Assembly (NCBI RefSeq): GCF_030678875.1
Contig: NZ_JAUUDS010000003.1
Location: 62,001-126,000 of the forward strand
DNA length: 64,000 nucleotides
Reading direction: 5' to 3'
Source of the DNA: Sphingomonas aurea
GTDB lineage: Bacteria; Pseudomonadota; Alphaproteobacteria; Sphingomonadales; Sphingomonadaceae
This document shows, piece by piece, positions 26,091-38,980 of the stretch. Position numbers and translations under genes: made by a program. How positions within the stretch are numbered: the stretch's first letter is position 1; each line of letters starts with the position of its first letter. The notes under the pieces were generated by a model. It did no database searches. It was not told where the DNA came from and was given only the letters and a program-made list of their open reading frames with translations.

Positions 26091-27083
26091 ATGCGTACCC
26101 TTCCGTTCCGCCCGGCCGCCCCGCTGGCGCTCATCGCCCTGACCGCCATGTCGCTCGCCGGCTGCGCCCGCACCACCACGACCAAGGGCGACGTGCCCTA
26201 TGTCGCGCGCGATGTCGGCACGCTCTACACCACCGCGAAGCGCCGGCTCGACCAGAACCGCTACAAGGAGGCGGCGATCCTGTTCGACGAGGTGGAGCGC
26301 CAGCATCCCTACTCGATCTGGGCCCGCCGGGCGCAGCTGATGAGCGCGTTCAGCTACTATCTGGCCAAGGATTATACCCAGTCGATCCAGTCGGCGCAGC
26401 GCTTCATCTCGGTCCATCCCGGCAACCGGGACGCGCCCTATGCCTATTACCTGATCGCGCTCGGCTATTACGAGCAGATCACCGACGTGACCCGCGACCA
26501 GAAGATCACGCTGCAGGCGCTGAACGCGCTCGGCGAGCTGACCCGGCGCTATCCCAACACCCGCTATGCGTCGGATGCGCGGCTGAAGATCGACCTGGTC
26601 AACGACCATCTCGCCGGCAAGGAGATGGAGATCGGCCGCTTCTACGAGGTGCGCGGCCAGTGGCTGGCGGCCAGCATGCGGTTCCGCACCGTCGTCGACA
26701 AGTATCAGACGACGACCCACGCGCCCGAGGCGCTGATGCGCCTGACCGAGACCTATCTGTCGCTGGGTGTGCCGGAAGAGGCGCAGAAGTCGGCGGCGGT
26801 GCTCGGCCGCAACTATCCCGGCAGCGACTGGTACGAGCATGCCTACAAGCTGATGCGCGAGCATCCGGTGCAGCTCGCGGCGCTGGTCCCGCCTGGCACC
26901 CCGGTCGTCACCCCTGCCGCCCATCCGAAGGCTCCGCCGGGTCCGCCGTCCGTCACCGTGCTCCCCAGCGAGCCCGATGGCACGTCCGACGCGACGGCGC
27001 CGGCACGGACGCCTGCCGCACCGCCGTCGACGGTCGGCACCGGTGCGGGTGCCGCGCCATTGCCCAGCGGCACGCCCCAATAA
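26091..27083 (+). CDS. bamD: Outer membrane assembly lipoprotein BamD
   Basis: 330 residues. The signal peptide ends in the lipobox LAGC. TPR-type helical repeats follow: YKEAAILFDEVERQHPYSIW, AFSYYLAKDYTQSIQSAQRF, and NALGELTRRYPNTRYASDA. The fold ends near VPEEAQKSAAVLGRNYPGSD. A long Pro/Ala-rich tail of about 80 residues extends beyond the usual BamD length of about 245. BamD is the essential lipoprotein partner of BamA in beta-barrel insertion. It heads the bamD-recN-ligA stretch typical of alphaproteobacteria. Confidence 0.94.
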   Translation: MRTLPFRPAAPLALIALTAMSLAGCARTTTTKGDVPYVARDVGTLYTTAKRRLDQNRYKEAAILFDEVERQHPYSIWARRAQLMSAFSYYLAKDYTQSIQSAQRFISVHPGNRDAPYAYYLIALGYYEQITDVTRDQKITLQALNALGELTRRYPNTRYASDARLKIDLVNDHLAGKEMEIGRFYEVRGQWLAASMRFRTVVDKYQTTTHAPEALMRLTETYLSLGVPEEAQKSAAVLGRNYPGSDWYEHAYKLMREHPVQLAALVPPGTPVVTPAAHPKAPPGPPSVTVLPSEPDGTSDATAPARTPAAPPSTVGTGAGAAPLPSGTPQ

Positions 27084-27140
27084 CGCCAGCCGGAACATAA
27101 CCGGTTCAAATCCGCGCGCATCCGGCCTACATCCGCCGCG

Positions 27141-31386
<4,246 letters not shown>

Positions 31387-31395
31387 GCCAGCATT

Positions 31396-31413
31396 CGTTG
31401 CTCTTTTGCAACG
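31396..31413. other. Small hairpin after ligA
   Basis: CGTTGC-TCTTTT-GCAACG is a perfect 6-bp stem with a U-rich loop, 10 bases after the ligA stop. No T-run follows, so it is at best a weak terminator. The remaining 130 bases up to the TonB receptor are its leader, ending in the RBS AAGGGGAAA before ATG 31548. Confidence 0.3.
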
Positions 31414-31547
31414 CACCAACACTGATTTTTCCGTGACATGGAACCATATCGCGGTTGTCACCGAAGCGACATAATTCGGGAGCAGGGGCGCTGACAGAGC
31501 GGTCGAGACCGCCGGACCAGAGCGCATGCTCAAGGGGAAATTGATAA

Positions 31548-34193
31548 ATGCGTATGAAGCTTGCCTGCGGCGTGGCATTTGCCGCGCTCATGATCCCGGC
31601 CGCCGCCCTGGCGCAGTCGACCGGTTCGATCGAAGCCGAGGAAGGTGACGCCATCGTCGTGACCGGCAGTCGCGGTCCGGCATCGGTCGATGGCATCCAG
31701 GTTCCCGATACCCCTAAGGCGCGTGCCGTCCTGACGCAGGAACTGATCGAGCGCCGCGCGCCGGGTCAGACCATTCTGGACACGATCAACCTGATCCCGG
31801 GTGTTAGCTTCACCAACTCGGACGCCTATGGCGGCTCGGGCGGCCAGATCCGCATCCGCGGCTTCGACGGCAACCGTATCGCGCTGACGTTCGACGGCAT
31901 TCCGCTGAACGACTCGGGCAACTACGCCATCTATTCGAACCAGCAGCTCGATCCGGAGCTGATCGAGCAGGTCAACGTGAACTTCGGCTCGGCCGATGTC
32001 GACTCGCCGACGGCGGCGGCCTCTGGCGGCACCGTCAACTATCGCTCGATCACGCCGACCGATACGATGAGCGCGATCGGCGTCTACTCGCACGGCACGA
32101 ACAACATGAACCGGGCGTTCGGCCTGCTCAACCTGGGCACGCTGACCTCGTCGGGCACCAAGGCATGGGTTTCGGCTTCGACCCAGAAGTACAACCAGTT
32201 CCGCGGCCCCGGCACGATCTACAAGCAGCAGTATAACGGCAAGGTCTATCAGCCGATCGGCAGCAACGGTGACTTCGTCGCGGTCGCTGCACATTACAAT
32301 CAGAACCGCAGCTACTTCTATTCGAACCCGACTTACGCGAACATTCGCGCGCGCCTGACCGGTGTGAACAGCACGCTGCCGACGAACGCCACTGGCACGA
32401 CCGCTTCGGCTGCGAACCCTTACACACTGGATCTGAACAATAGCGACTTCGACTATGTGTTTGACGATACGTCGAGCACCTATCGCTACGACTATAATTG
32501 CGACCTCCAGTCCAACCCAGGTGGCGCAGGCTCGCAGACTGATCGCAACAGCTGCAACAACATCTACGCGACTGCGTTCAATCCGTCGAACACGGGTAAC
32601 GTCCGCATCAATTCTCGCTTCGGGCTGACCGAGAAGCTGCTGTTCACCTTCGACGGGGCCTACTCGTTCACCCGCGCGAACGGCGGCGGCTCGACCCTGC
32701 TCGCGGAGACTGACGCGAACGCCTCGCCGATCACCGGCACCAACACCAATGGCACGTACACCCAGCAGTATCGTCCGATCACCGGCACCTTCGGGCGCCT
32801 GGGAGCGGGCACCGCGACCGGTGTCGACCTGAACGGCGACGGCGACCGCGCGGATTTCGTGCGCGTCTACTTCCCGTCCAACACCCGCACCCAGCGCTTC
32901 ACCGCCATCGCGGGCCTTCGCTACCAGTTCAACGACGATAACCTGGTGCGCATCGCCTACACCTGGGATCGTGCGCGTCACCGGCAGACCGGCGAGGCGC
33001 AGCTGCTCGGCAACGACGGCCGTCCGCTCTCGCCGTTCAGCGCACTCGACGGAAAGGGGGCCTCGCCTGTCCTCGATGCCGCGGGCAATGTGTTCCAGAA
33101 GCGCAACCGCCTGTCCTACGCGATCCTGCACCAGGTATCGGCAGAGTATCGTGGCGGCTTCTTCGACAACACGTTCAAGGTCGCGCTGGGCATCCGTGCC
33201 CCGTTCTTCCGTCGCAACCTGAACAACTACTGCTACACGATTGCGGGTCAGTCGAGCGACGCCTATTGCACGTCGCAGACCCCGGCTCAGGTCGCCGCAC
33301 TCGATGCGTCGAGCACAGCTATCACGCTGGGTGCGCCATACACCAACCGCATCAAGACCTATAACGAGGTGCTGCCGAACGTCGGCTTCACCTATAACTA
33401 CACGCCGGCGATCAGCATGTTCGGCAGCTACTCGAAGGGCCTGTCGCTGCCGCGGACGGACAACCTCTACGGCTTCGATGACGTCAGCATCTCGCCCGTG
33501 TCCGCCACTCAGCCGGAAAAGACCGACTCGTTCGATCTGGGCCTGCGCTATACCGATCGCCTGATCCAGGCACAGGTTGCGGGCTGGTATGTCGGCTTCA
33601 AGAACCGCATCATCAGCTCGACCGTTCTGCTCGAGGGCGGTGGCACGCTCAGCGTCGATCGCAACGTCGGCAACGTGAAGAGCCACGGCGTTGATGCCAG
33701 CGTCGCGGTGAAGCCGCTTCGCTGGTTCTCCCTCTACGGCTTTGGGTCGTACACAATCGCTCGCCTCCAGCAGGATGCGACCGATCCGTTGAGCGGCCGC
33801 GTGCTGGTGCCGACCGCGGGCAAGTTCGTCGTCGAGACGCCGAAGTGGCAGTATGGCGGCCGTGCGCAGATCGACTTCGATCCGATCTCGGTCGGCATCC
33901 AGGCCAAGCATACCGGCGATCGCTGGATCAGCGACATCAATGACCTGAAGTCGGCAGGTTACACGCTGGTCGATCTCGACGCGCGGCTGGGGCTCGGATT
34001 TGCCGGCCTGAACCGGACCTTCCTCCAGCTGAACGTCAGCAACCTGCTGAAGGAGCGCTATTTTGGCAACCTGTCGACAGTGGCGAACGCTTTCCCGTAC
34101 ACCATTGGGGGCACCACCACGAACGCGGCTGGCCCGCGCGTGACCTTCGGCGCACCGCGGACCTTCATCGGCTCGATCCACTTCGAGTTCTGA
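31548..34193 (+). CDS. TonB-dependent receptor
   Basis: 881 residues. A signal peptide (ACGVAFAALMIPAAALAQ) is followed by the TonB-box-like DAIVVTGSRG and the plug domain with IRIRGFDGNRIALTFDGIPL. A long beta-barrel with many aromatic strand ends follows, and the last strand ends IGSIHFEF with the terminal Phe. It imports an unknown nutrient across the outer membrane using TonB energy. Plug loops are rich in Asn/Thr/Ser. Base composition is lower in GC than its neighbours, which may reflect high expression. A good terminator follows, so it is monocistronic. Confidence 0.92.
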   Translation: MRMKLACGVAFAALMIPAAALAQSTGSIEAEEGDAIVVTGSRGPASVDGIQVPDTPKARAVLTQELIERRAPGQTILDTINLIPGVSFTNSDAYGGSGGQIRIRGFDGNRIALTFDGIPLNDSGNYAIYSNQQLDPELIEQVNVNFGSADVDSPTAAASGGTVNYRSITPTDTMSAIGVYSHGTNNMNRAFGLLNLGTLTSSGTKAWVSASTQKYNQFRGPGTIYKQQYNGKVYQPIGSNGDFVAVAAHYNQNRSYFYSNPTYANIRARLTGVNSTLPTNATGTTASAANPYTLDLNNSDFDYVFDDTSSTYRYDYNCDLQSNPGGAGSQTDRNSCNNIYATAFNPSNTGNVRINSRFGLTEKLLFTFDGAYSFTRANGGGSTLLAETDANASPITGTNTNGTYTQQYRPITGTFGRLGAGTATGVDLNGDGDRADFVRVYFPSNTRTQRFTAIAGLRYQFNDDNLVRIAYTWDRARHRQTGEAQLLGNDGRPLSPFSALDGKGASPVLDAAGNVFQKRNRLSYAILHQVSAEYRGGFFDNTFKVALGIRAPFFRRNLNNYCYTIAGQSSDAYCTSQTPAQVAALDASSTAITLGAPYTNRIKTYNEVLPNVGFTYNYTPAISMFGSYSKGLSLPRTDNLYGFDDVSISPVSATQPEKTDSFDLGLRYTDRLIQAQVAGWYVGFKNRIISSTVLLEGGGTLSVDRNVGNVKSHGVDASVAVKPLRWFSLYGFGSYTIARLQQDATDPLSGRVLVPTAGKFVVETPKWQYGGRAQIDFDPISVGIQAKHTGDRWISDINDLKSAGYTLVDLDARLGLGFAGLNRTFLQLNVSNLLKERYFGNLSTVANAFPYTIGGTTTNAAGPRVTFGAPRTFIGSIHFEF

Positions 34194-34212
34194 TCGCCCC
34201 GATACCCGGTCA

Positions 34213-34252
34213 GGAAAGGCCGTCGTTCCACCCGGAACGGCGGCCTTTTCCG
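34213..34252 (+). terminator. Rho-independent terminator of the TonB receptor gene
   Basis: Stem GGAAAGGCCGTCGTTCC pairs with GGAACGGCGGCCTTTTCC around a 4-base loop, with a single mismatch, and ends in TTTT. It lies 20 bases after the receptor stop. The strand-symmetric AAAA/TTTT ends mean it could work both ways, but the next gene runs in the same direction. Confidence 0.8.
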
Positions 34253-34312
34253 TATCCACGCCCCACCCGCATTTTGCACCCGCGCCGTGCCGGTGTAAGA
34301 CGCCGCGCGACG

Positions 34313-35479
34313 ATGGCCACGCTTCCTGCCTCTGCCGCCGGCGCGCCTGCTGCTGCGCGCTCCACCGCCGTCACCGGCCGGTCGCGCCGGCCGACCTGGA
34401 ACGTGCGGCCGTTTTTCGAGAACAAGCCACGCGCGTTCTGGACGTTGCAGGCGGTCGGCTGGGGTGGGTATTTGCTGCTGCGCGGGGTCACCGCGATCTC
34501 GAACGGCATCCGGCTCGACATCATCATCCCGATCATCGTCGAGGCGATCGTCGGCTATTGCATCACGCTGATCCTGTCGGCCTGCTACGGCTATTACCGC
34601 CGCCTGCCGCGCGTGGTAGAGGTGTTCCTGGCGATCGGCACCCTGGCGGCAGCCACCTTCTTCTACGCCTCGCTGATCGCCTTCGCCTACTCGTTCATGC
34701 GCAACGGCGTGCCGGGGATCACCGTGACCGGCATCGCCGGCGCGGTGTTCCTGACCTTCGTCATGCTCGCCAGCTGGTCGGCGCTCTATTACGCGATCAA
34801 CTTCTACATCGTCGTCGAGGAACAGCTTCACGAGATGCGGGCACTGGAGCTGCAGGCGTCGTCGGCCCAGCTGGCGATGCTGCGCTATCAGCTGAACCCG
34901 CATTTCCTGTTCAACACACTCAATTCCATCTCGACGCTGGTGCTGCTGAAACAGACCGACCGGGCGAATGCGATGCTCAGCCGGCTGTCGTCCTTCCTGC
35001 GCTACACGCTCGCCAACGAGCCGACCGCACACGTCACCGTCGCCGCCGAGATCGAGACGCTGAAACTCTATCTCGAGATCGAGAAGATGCGCTTCGAGAC
35101 ACGGCTGCGCACCGAGTTCGACATCGATCCGCGCGCCGAACGCGCGCTGCTTCCTTCGCTCCTCCTCCAGCCGCTGGTCGAGAATGCGATCAAATATGCG
35201 GTCACCCCGCAGGAAGAGGGCGCCGATATCTGCGTTCGCGTGCGCTTCGCCGGGGAACGGGTGCAGATCGCCGTATCCGATACCGGCCCCGGCTTGAACG
35301 AAGCGCGGATCAGTCCAAGCCTTTCAACCGGCGTGGGGCTCGCCAATATCAGGGAGCGGCTGGTCCAGGCATACGGCCCGGACCAGCGGTTCGAAACGCG
35401 CTCCACGCCGGCTGGCGGCTTCTCGGTGGAAATCGAGATCCCGTTCCAGCTGAATGACTTGAACAAAGAGGTTGCATGA
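34313..35479 (+). CDS. LytS-type sensor histidine kinase
   Basis: 388 residues from ATG 34313. Four transmembrane helices span roughly residues 40-165. The His_kinase domain (LytS/YehU type) follows, with the phospho-acceptor His197 in RYQLNPHFLFNTLNSI, then TLKLYLEIEKMRF and the ATP-binding parts LVENAIKYAV and SDTGPGL...GVGLANIRERL. It has no obvious extracellular sensor domain, so the signal is probably sensed within the membrane. It overlaps the LytTR regulator by four bases (ATGA) and forms a cognate pair with it. Confidence 0.93.
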   Translation: MATLPASAAGAPAAARSTAVTGRSRRPTWNVRPFFENKPRAFWTLQAVGWGGYLLLRGVTAISNGIRLDIIIPIIVEAIVGYCITLILSACYGYYRRLPRVVEVFLAIGTLAAATFFYASLIAFAYSFMRNGVPGITVTGIAGAVFLTFVMLASWSALYYAINFYIVVEEQLHEMRALELQASSAQLAMLRYQLNPHFLFNTLNSISTLVLLKQTDRANAMLSRLSSFLRYTLANEPTAHVTVAAEIETLKLYLEIEKMRFETRLRTEFDIDPRAERALLPSLLLQPLVENAIKYAVTPQEEGADICVRVRFAGERVQIAVSDTGPGLNEARISPSLSTGVGLANIRERLVQAYGPDQRFETRSTPAGGFSVEIEIPFQLNDLNKEVA

Positions 35480-36279
35480 CCATCCGCACCATCCTCGTCG
35501 ACGACGAGCCGCTCGCCATCCAGGGCCTCGAACTGCGGCTCCAGGCGCATGACGACGTCGAGATCATCGAGAAATGCGTCAACGGCCGCGAGGCGATCCG
35601 CGCGATCAAGACGCACAAGCCCGACCTCGTCTTCCTCGACATCCAAATGCCGGGCTTTGACGGGTTCTCGGTCGTGCAGGGGCTGATGGAGGTCGAGCCG
35701 CCTCTGTTCGTCTTCGTCACCGCCTATTCCGACCATGCATTGCGGGCGTTCGAGGCGCAGGCGGTCGATTACCTGATGAAGCCGGTCGAGGAGAACCGCC
35801 TCGCCGACACGCTGGACCGCGTTCGCCAGAGGCTGGCTGAGAAGCGCGGCGTCGAGGAGGTCGACCGGCTGAAGGAAGTGCTGGCCGAGGTCGCGCCCGA
35901 GGCGGCGGCCGACATGGGCGAGGGCGGCAGTGGCGATATGGCCGCCAATCGCTACGAGAAGCTCATCAACATCAAGGATCGCGGCCAGATCTTCCGCGTC
36001 GATGTCGACACGATCGAGCGGATCGACGCGGCCGGCGATTACATGTGCATCTACACCGGCGACAACACGCTGATCCTGCGCGAGACGATGAAGGATCTGG
36101 AAAAGCGCCTCGACCCGCGCCGCTTCCAGCGCATCCACCGCTCGACGATCGTCAACCTCGATCTGGTCAAGCAGGTGAAGCCACACACCAATGGCGAATG
36201 CTTCCTGGTGCTGGGCTCCGGCGCGCAGGTAAAGGTCAGCCGCTCGTATCGAGACGTGGTGGCGCGGTTCGTTCACTGA
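35476..36279 (+). CDS. LytTR-family response regulator
   Basis: 267 residues. The receiver domain has the acidic pair in LVDDEPLAIQGLE, phospho-acceptor Asp55 in LVFLDIQMPGFDG, and the Lys in YLMKPVEE. After a linker comes a LytTR DNA-binding domain (RYEKLINIKDRGQIFRVDVD through RIHRSTIVNLDLVKQVKPHT). It should bind tandem direct repeats upstream of its targets when phosphorylated by the upstream kinase. The targets are unknown; the TonB receptor next door is a candidate. Confidence 0.93.
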   Translation: MTIRTILVDDEPLAIQGLELRLQAHDDVEIIEKCVNGREAIRAIKTHKPDLVFLDIQMPGFDGFSVVQGLMEVEPPLFVFVTAYSDHALRAFEAQAVDYLMKPVEENRLADTLDRVRQRLAEKRGVEEVDRLKEVLAEVAPEAAADMGEGGSGDMAANRYEKLINIKDRGQIFRVDVDTIERIDAAGDYMCIYTGDNTLILRETMKDLEKRLDPRRFQRIHRSTIVNLDLVKQVKPHTNGECFLVLGSGAQVKVSRSYRDVVARFVH

Positions 36280-36310
36280 GCGCGGGATAGCCGCATACTC
36301 TCGATTGTCG

Positions 36311-36335
36311 TCATGCCGGCAAATGCCCGGCATGA
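36311..36335. repeat. REP-like palindrome, copy 1
   Basis: TCATGCCGG-CAAATGC-CCGGCATGA is a perfect 9-bp inverted repeat between the convergent LytTR regulator and the inositol-phosphatase gene. A closely similar palindrome lies at 49580-49605, also between convergent genes. The sequence is typical of short repeated extragenic palindromes. Confidence 0.65.
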
Positions 36336-36345
36336 TGGAGGTGGC

Positions 36346-37128
36346 CTACCCCCGCGCCAGCGCCGCCGCCCGGTCCGCCAGTCGCGCCACCGCCCCTGCG
36401 TGAATGGCCGGCGCCGACACCAGCACGCCCAGTGCCTGCGGATCGGGCTTGTTGAAGATCAGCGGCGCACCCAACGCATCGCTGACCGTCGCGCCCGCTT
36501 CCGCCGCGATCAGCACCGCGGCGGCGATGTCCCACTCATTGCCCCAGCGCAGCGTGGCGACCAGATCGGCCTCTCCGGCAGCGACCATGGCGATGCGCAA
36601 TGCGATGGAGTTGGGCTTGGCGACCACCACGAAGTCGCGGTCCGCCCGTGGCAGCGCGTCGGCCGGCACGCGCGCGCCCGGAAGGGTGTCGCGCTGGCTC
36701 GCCGCCAGGGCCAGGTCGTTGCGCGTCGCCCCTTGCCCGTGCACTGCCGCCCAGCGCTCCCCCCGCGCCGGTGCGTCGAGCACCGCCAGCACCACTGCGC
36801 CATCCTCGACCAGCGCAACCGACACCGCCCAGCCCTCGCGCCCGCGGATATAGTCGCGGGTGCCGTCGATCGGGTCGACCACCCACACCCGTTGCCGCGC
36901 CAGCCGGTCGGGCGCATCGGCGGTCTCCTCCGACAGCCAGCCGGCATCGGGCAACAGCGAAGCGAGGCGCGATCGAAGCATCCGGTCGACGTCCAGGTCG
37001 ACCTCGCACACCGGACTGCCCGGCTCCTTTTCCCAACGGCGGAAATCGGTGCGCCAGCGGGCCAGCGCCATCTGCGCCGCCTCGCCGGCGATCTGCGCCA
37101 CCGCAGTCAGCAGTTCAGCCGCCGGCAA
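36346..37128 (-). CDS. Inositol monophosphatase family protein (CysQ/IMPase-like)
   Basis: 260 residues. Metal-binding residues are visible: the SEE stretch in GWLSEETADAPDR, VWVVDPIDGTRDYIRG (the D-P-I-D-G-T motif) and WGNEWDIAAAVLIAAEAGA. It removes phosphate from inositol monophosphate or from 3'-phosphoadenosine 5'-phosphate; sequence alone does not decide. Its start overlaps the end of pmbA by 14 bases, so the two are coupled. Confidence 0.9.
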   Translation of the reverse strand: MPAAELLTAVAQIAGEAAQMALARWRTDFRRWEKEPGSPVCEVDLDVDRMLRSRLASLLPDAGWLSEETADAPDRLARQRVWVVDPIDGTRDYIRGREGWAVSVALVEDGAVVLAVLDAPARGERWAAVHGQGATRNDLALAASQRDTLPGARVPADALPRADRDFVVVAKPNSIALRIAMVAAGEADLVATLRWGNEWDIAAAVLIAAEAGATVSDALGAPLIFNKPDPQALGVLVSAPAIHAGAVARLADRAAALARG

Positions 37129-38473
37129 CGGTCATCCCGTCGATGCGAAGAGTCGGCACGTTGACGCCGTATCGGAAGACGAGGTCGTTGGCCGCCGTCA
37201 TGTTCAGGAACATGTCCTGCAGGTTACCGGCCACGGTGAATTCCGCGACCGGCCCGGCCAGCTCGCCCCCGACGATACGGAAGCCCGCGGCGCCGCGGCT
37301 GTAATCGCCGGTGACGCCGTTCACCCCCTGCCCGATCAGCTCGGTGACATAGACGCCATCACCGACCTCGGCGAGCAGCGTCTCCACCGGCACCCGGCCA
37401 CCGTCCAGATAGAGATTGCCCGTCGTCACCCCCGGCGCGCCACCGATGCCGCGCGCGGCATGGCCGGTCGGCTCCAGCCCCAGCTGGCGGGCGGCAGCCG
37501 AGTCGAGCAGCCAAGTTTCCAACATCCCATCCTCGACGATCGCGGTCGGCGACACCGCCAGCCCCTCGCCGTCGAAGGGGCGCGAGCGCAGGCCGTGCGG
37601 ACGATGCGGATCGTCGCGTACCGACAGCGTCGCGGGCAGGATGCGGGTACCGAGCGCCTCCAGCAGGAAGCTCGTCCGCCGCGCGATCGCCGCGCCGCCG
37701 ATCGCGCCGGTCAAGTGACCGAGCAGCGAGGCGCCGACGCGCGGGTCGAACACCACCGGCATCGGCCCGCTCGCCAGCTTGCCCGGCCCGACCCGCGCCG
37801 TCGCACGCGCACCCGCCTCGCGCCCGATCGCGGCCGGGTCGGCCAAGTGCTCGCGACGCCGCGCGGCGTGATGGGCATAGTCGCGCTGCATCCCCCCGCC
37901 CTCGCCCGCCAGCACGCTGGCCGAGACGCCGTAGCTCGTCGTCGCATAGCTGCCGGCGAACCCGGTCGAGGTGGCGAGTGCCCAGACGCTGCGTCCCGCG
38001 CTTGCGCCGCCGCCCTCGCTGTTGGTGACGCCAGGCACCGCGCGGGCGGCATCCTCGGCTGCCAGCGCCAGGTCGCGCAGCTCTTGCGGCGTGGGCGGCG
38101 CAGCGCCGGTCATCTGGTCGTCCAGATCGAGCAGGGGCGGCGCGCCGTGCATCAGCCGGTCGGCCGGCGCCAGCCCCGCCCACTCGTCCTCCGGCGCCTC
38201 GCGCGCCATCGCCACCGCGCGGTCGACCAGCGTACGCAGCGCGTCGTCGGAAAGGTCGGATGTCGACACGCTGGCCGAGCGGCGGCCGACGAACACCCGC
38301 AGGCCCAGGTCGCTGCCTTCGGAACGGCCGACATCCTCCAGCTTGCCGAGCCGGACCGAGACGTCGAGCGAGGCGTCGGCCGCGAACACCGCGTCGGCGG
38401 CATCCGCACCTGCGGTTCGCGCGTGGGCGACAATGGTCTGGGCGCGATCGCACGCCTGGTCGATGGTCAGCAT
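37115..38473 (-). CDS. pmbA: Metalloprotease-family protein PmbA/TldE
   Basis: 452 residues. N-terminal helices (MLTIDQACDRAQTIVAHART) and the TldD/PmbA beta-roll with SVWALATSTGFAGSYATTSY, MPVVFDPRVGASLLGHLTGA, RPFDGEGLAVSPTAIVEDGM and the glycine-rich end GAAGFRIVGGELAGPVAEFT. There is no HExxxH zinc motif, which fits TldE/PmbA, the partner subunit, rather than TldD. The pair processes peptides such as microcins and the CcdA antitoxin in E. coli. No tldD is in this window. Confidence 0.92.
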   Translation of the reverse strand: MLTIDQACDRAQTIVAHARTAGADAADAVFAADASLDVSVRLGKLEDVGRSEGSDLGLRVFVGRRSASVSTSDLSDDALRTLVDRAVAMAREAPEDEWAGLAPADRLMHGAPPLLDLDDQMTGAAPPTPQELRDLALAAEDAARAVPGVTNSEGGGASAGRSVWALATSTGFAGSYATTSYGVSASVLAGEGGGMQRDYAHHAARRREHLADPAAIGREAGARATARVGPGKLASGPMPVVFDPRVGASLLGHLTGAIGGAAIARRTSFLLEALGTRILPATLSVRDDPHRPHGLRSRPFDGEGLAVSPTAIVEDGMLETWLLDSAAARQLGLEPTGHAARGIGGAPGVTTGNLYLDGGRVPVETLLAEVGDGVYVTELIGQGVNGVTGDYSRGAAGFRIVGGELAGPVAEFTVAGNLQDMFLNMTAANDLVFRYGVNVPTLRIDGMTVAGG

Positions 38474-38525
38474 GGGTGCGGCTTAGAGGCTGTTGGCACA
38501 CGCGCCAAGGCGCGTTCCACCCCGA

Positions 38526-38762
38526 TCAGATAAAGGTGATGACATCGCGGACCACCACCCGGTGGACGACCCTGTGCGCCTCGTCCTCGATTTCGATCCG
38601 CTGGGCGAGCCGGATCTGCCCTTCCGTCGCCTCCTGGCCGATAAGACCCCGCATTTCCCCCGTCGCGGCCCTGACGGCTGCCGCCAGGTCGGGCAACTCG
38701 CGCCCGTCCTCGTCGTCGACACGTTCGGTGCCGCAGCGCCACTGGAAAAAATAGGTTGCCAT
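38526..38762 (-). CDS. DUF6894 family small protein
   Basis: 78 residues. The pattern YFFQWRCGTERVDDEDGREL, LPDLAAAVRAATGEM, and a C-terminal IEIEDEAHRVVHRVVVRDV matches the small alphaproteobacterial DUF6894 family, whose role is unknown. It lies alone, divergent from the second Crp/Fnr gene and 52 bases upstream of pmbA on the same strand. Confidence 0.75.
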   Translation of the reverse strand: MATYFFQWRCGTERVDDEDGRELPDLAAAVRAATGEMRGLIGQEATEGQIRLAQRIEIEDEAHRVVHRVVVRDVITFI

Positions 38763-38878
38763 CGGCCTCCTTGTCCGGACGAAGGCGCCTCGCCGTTACG
38801 GGGCCTAACTCCCGTAATGGCCGATCCGGCCCGCCAGTTCCCTTCGCCAGCGATCCCCAATCGATCCGTTAACGCATG

Positions 38879-38941
38879 TTTATTTCAAAAGCTTATTAGT
38901 GCTATAGCGTTCCTCGTACCGATATGCCGGAGCATCGGTAC
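38879..38941 (+). promoter_or_regulatory. Candidate promoter and operator palindrome upstream of the second Crp/Fnr gene
   Basis: An AT-rich island in the 218-bp divergent gap holds a possible promoter, TTTATT (38879) and TATAGC (38903) with an 18-base spacer. It is followed by the perfect inverted repeat GTACCGAT-N10-ATCGGTAC (38916-38941), centred about 52 bases before the ATG. Position just downstream of the -10 would fit repression, perhaps autoregulation by the encoded Crp/Fnr protein. The promoter call is weak; the palindrome is clear. Confidence 0.4.
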
Positions 38942-38980
38942 TCGCGCGCTTCTGCTCCCGTCCCCTGATGGGAGATTCCC

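Noticed and set aside
31530..34259. Long open frame on the minus strand opposite the TonB receptor
   Set aside because: No recognisable domains; the plus-strand gene has signal peptide, plug and barrel and a terminator.
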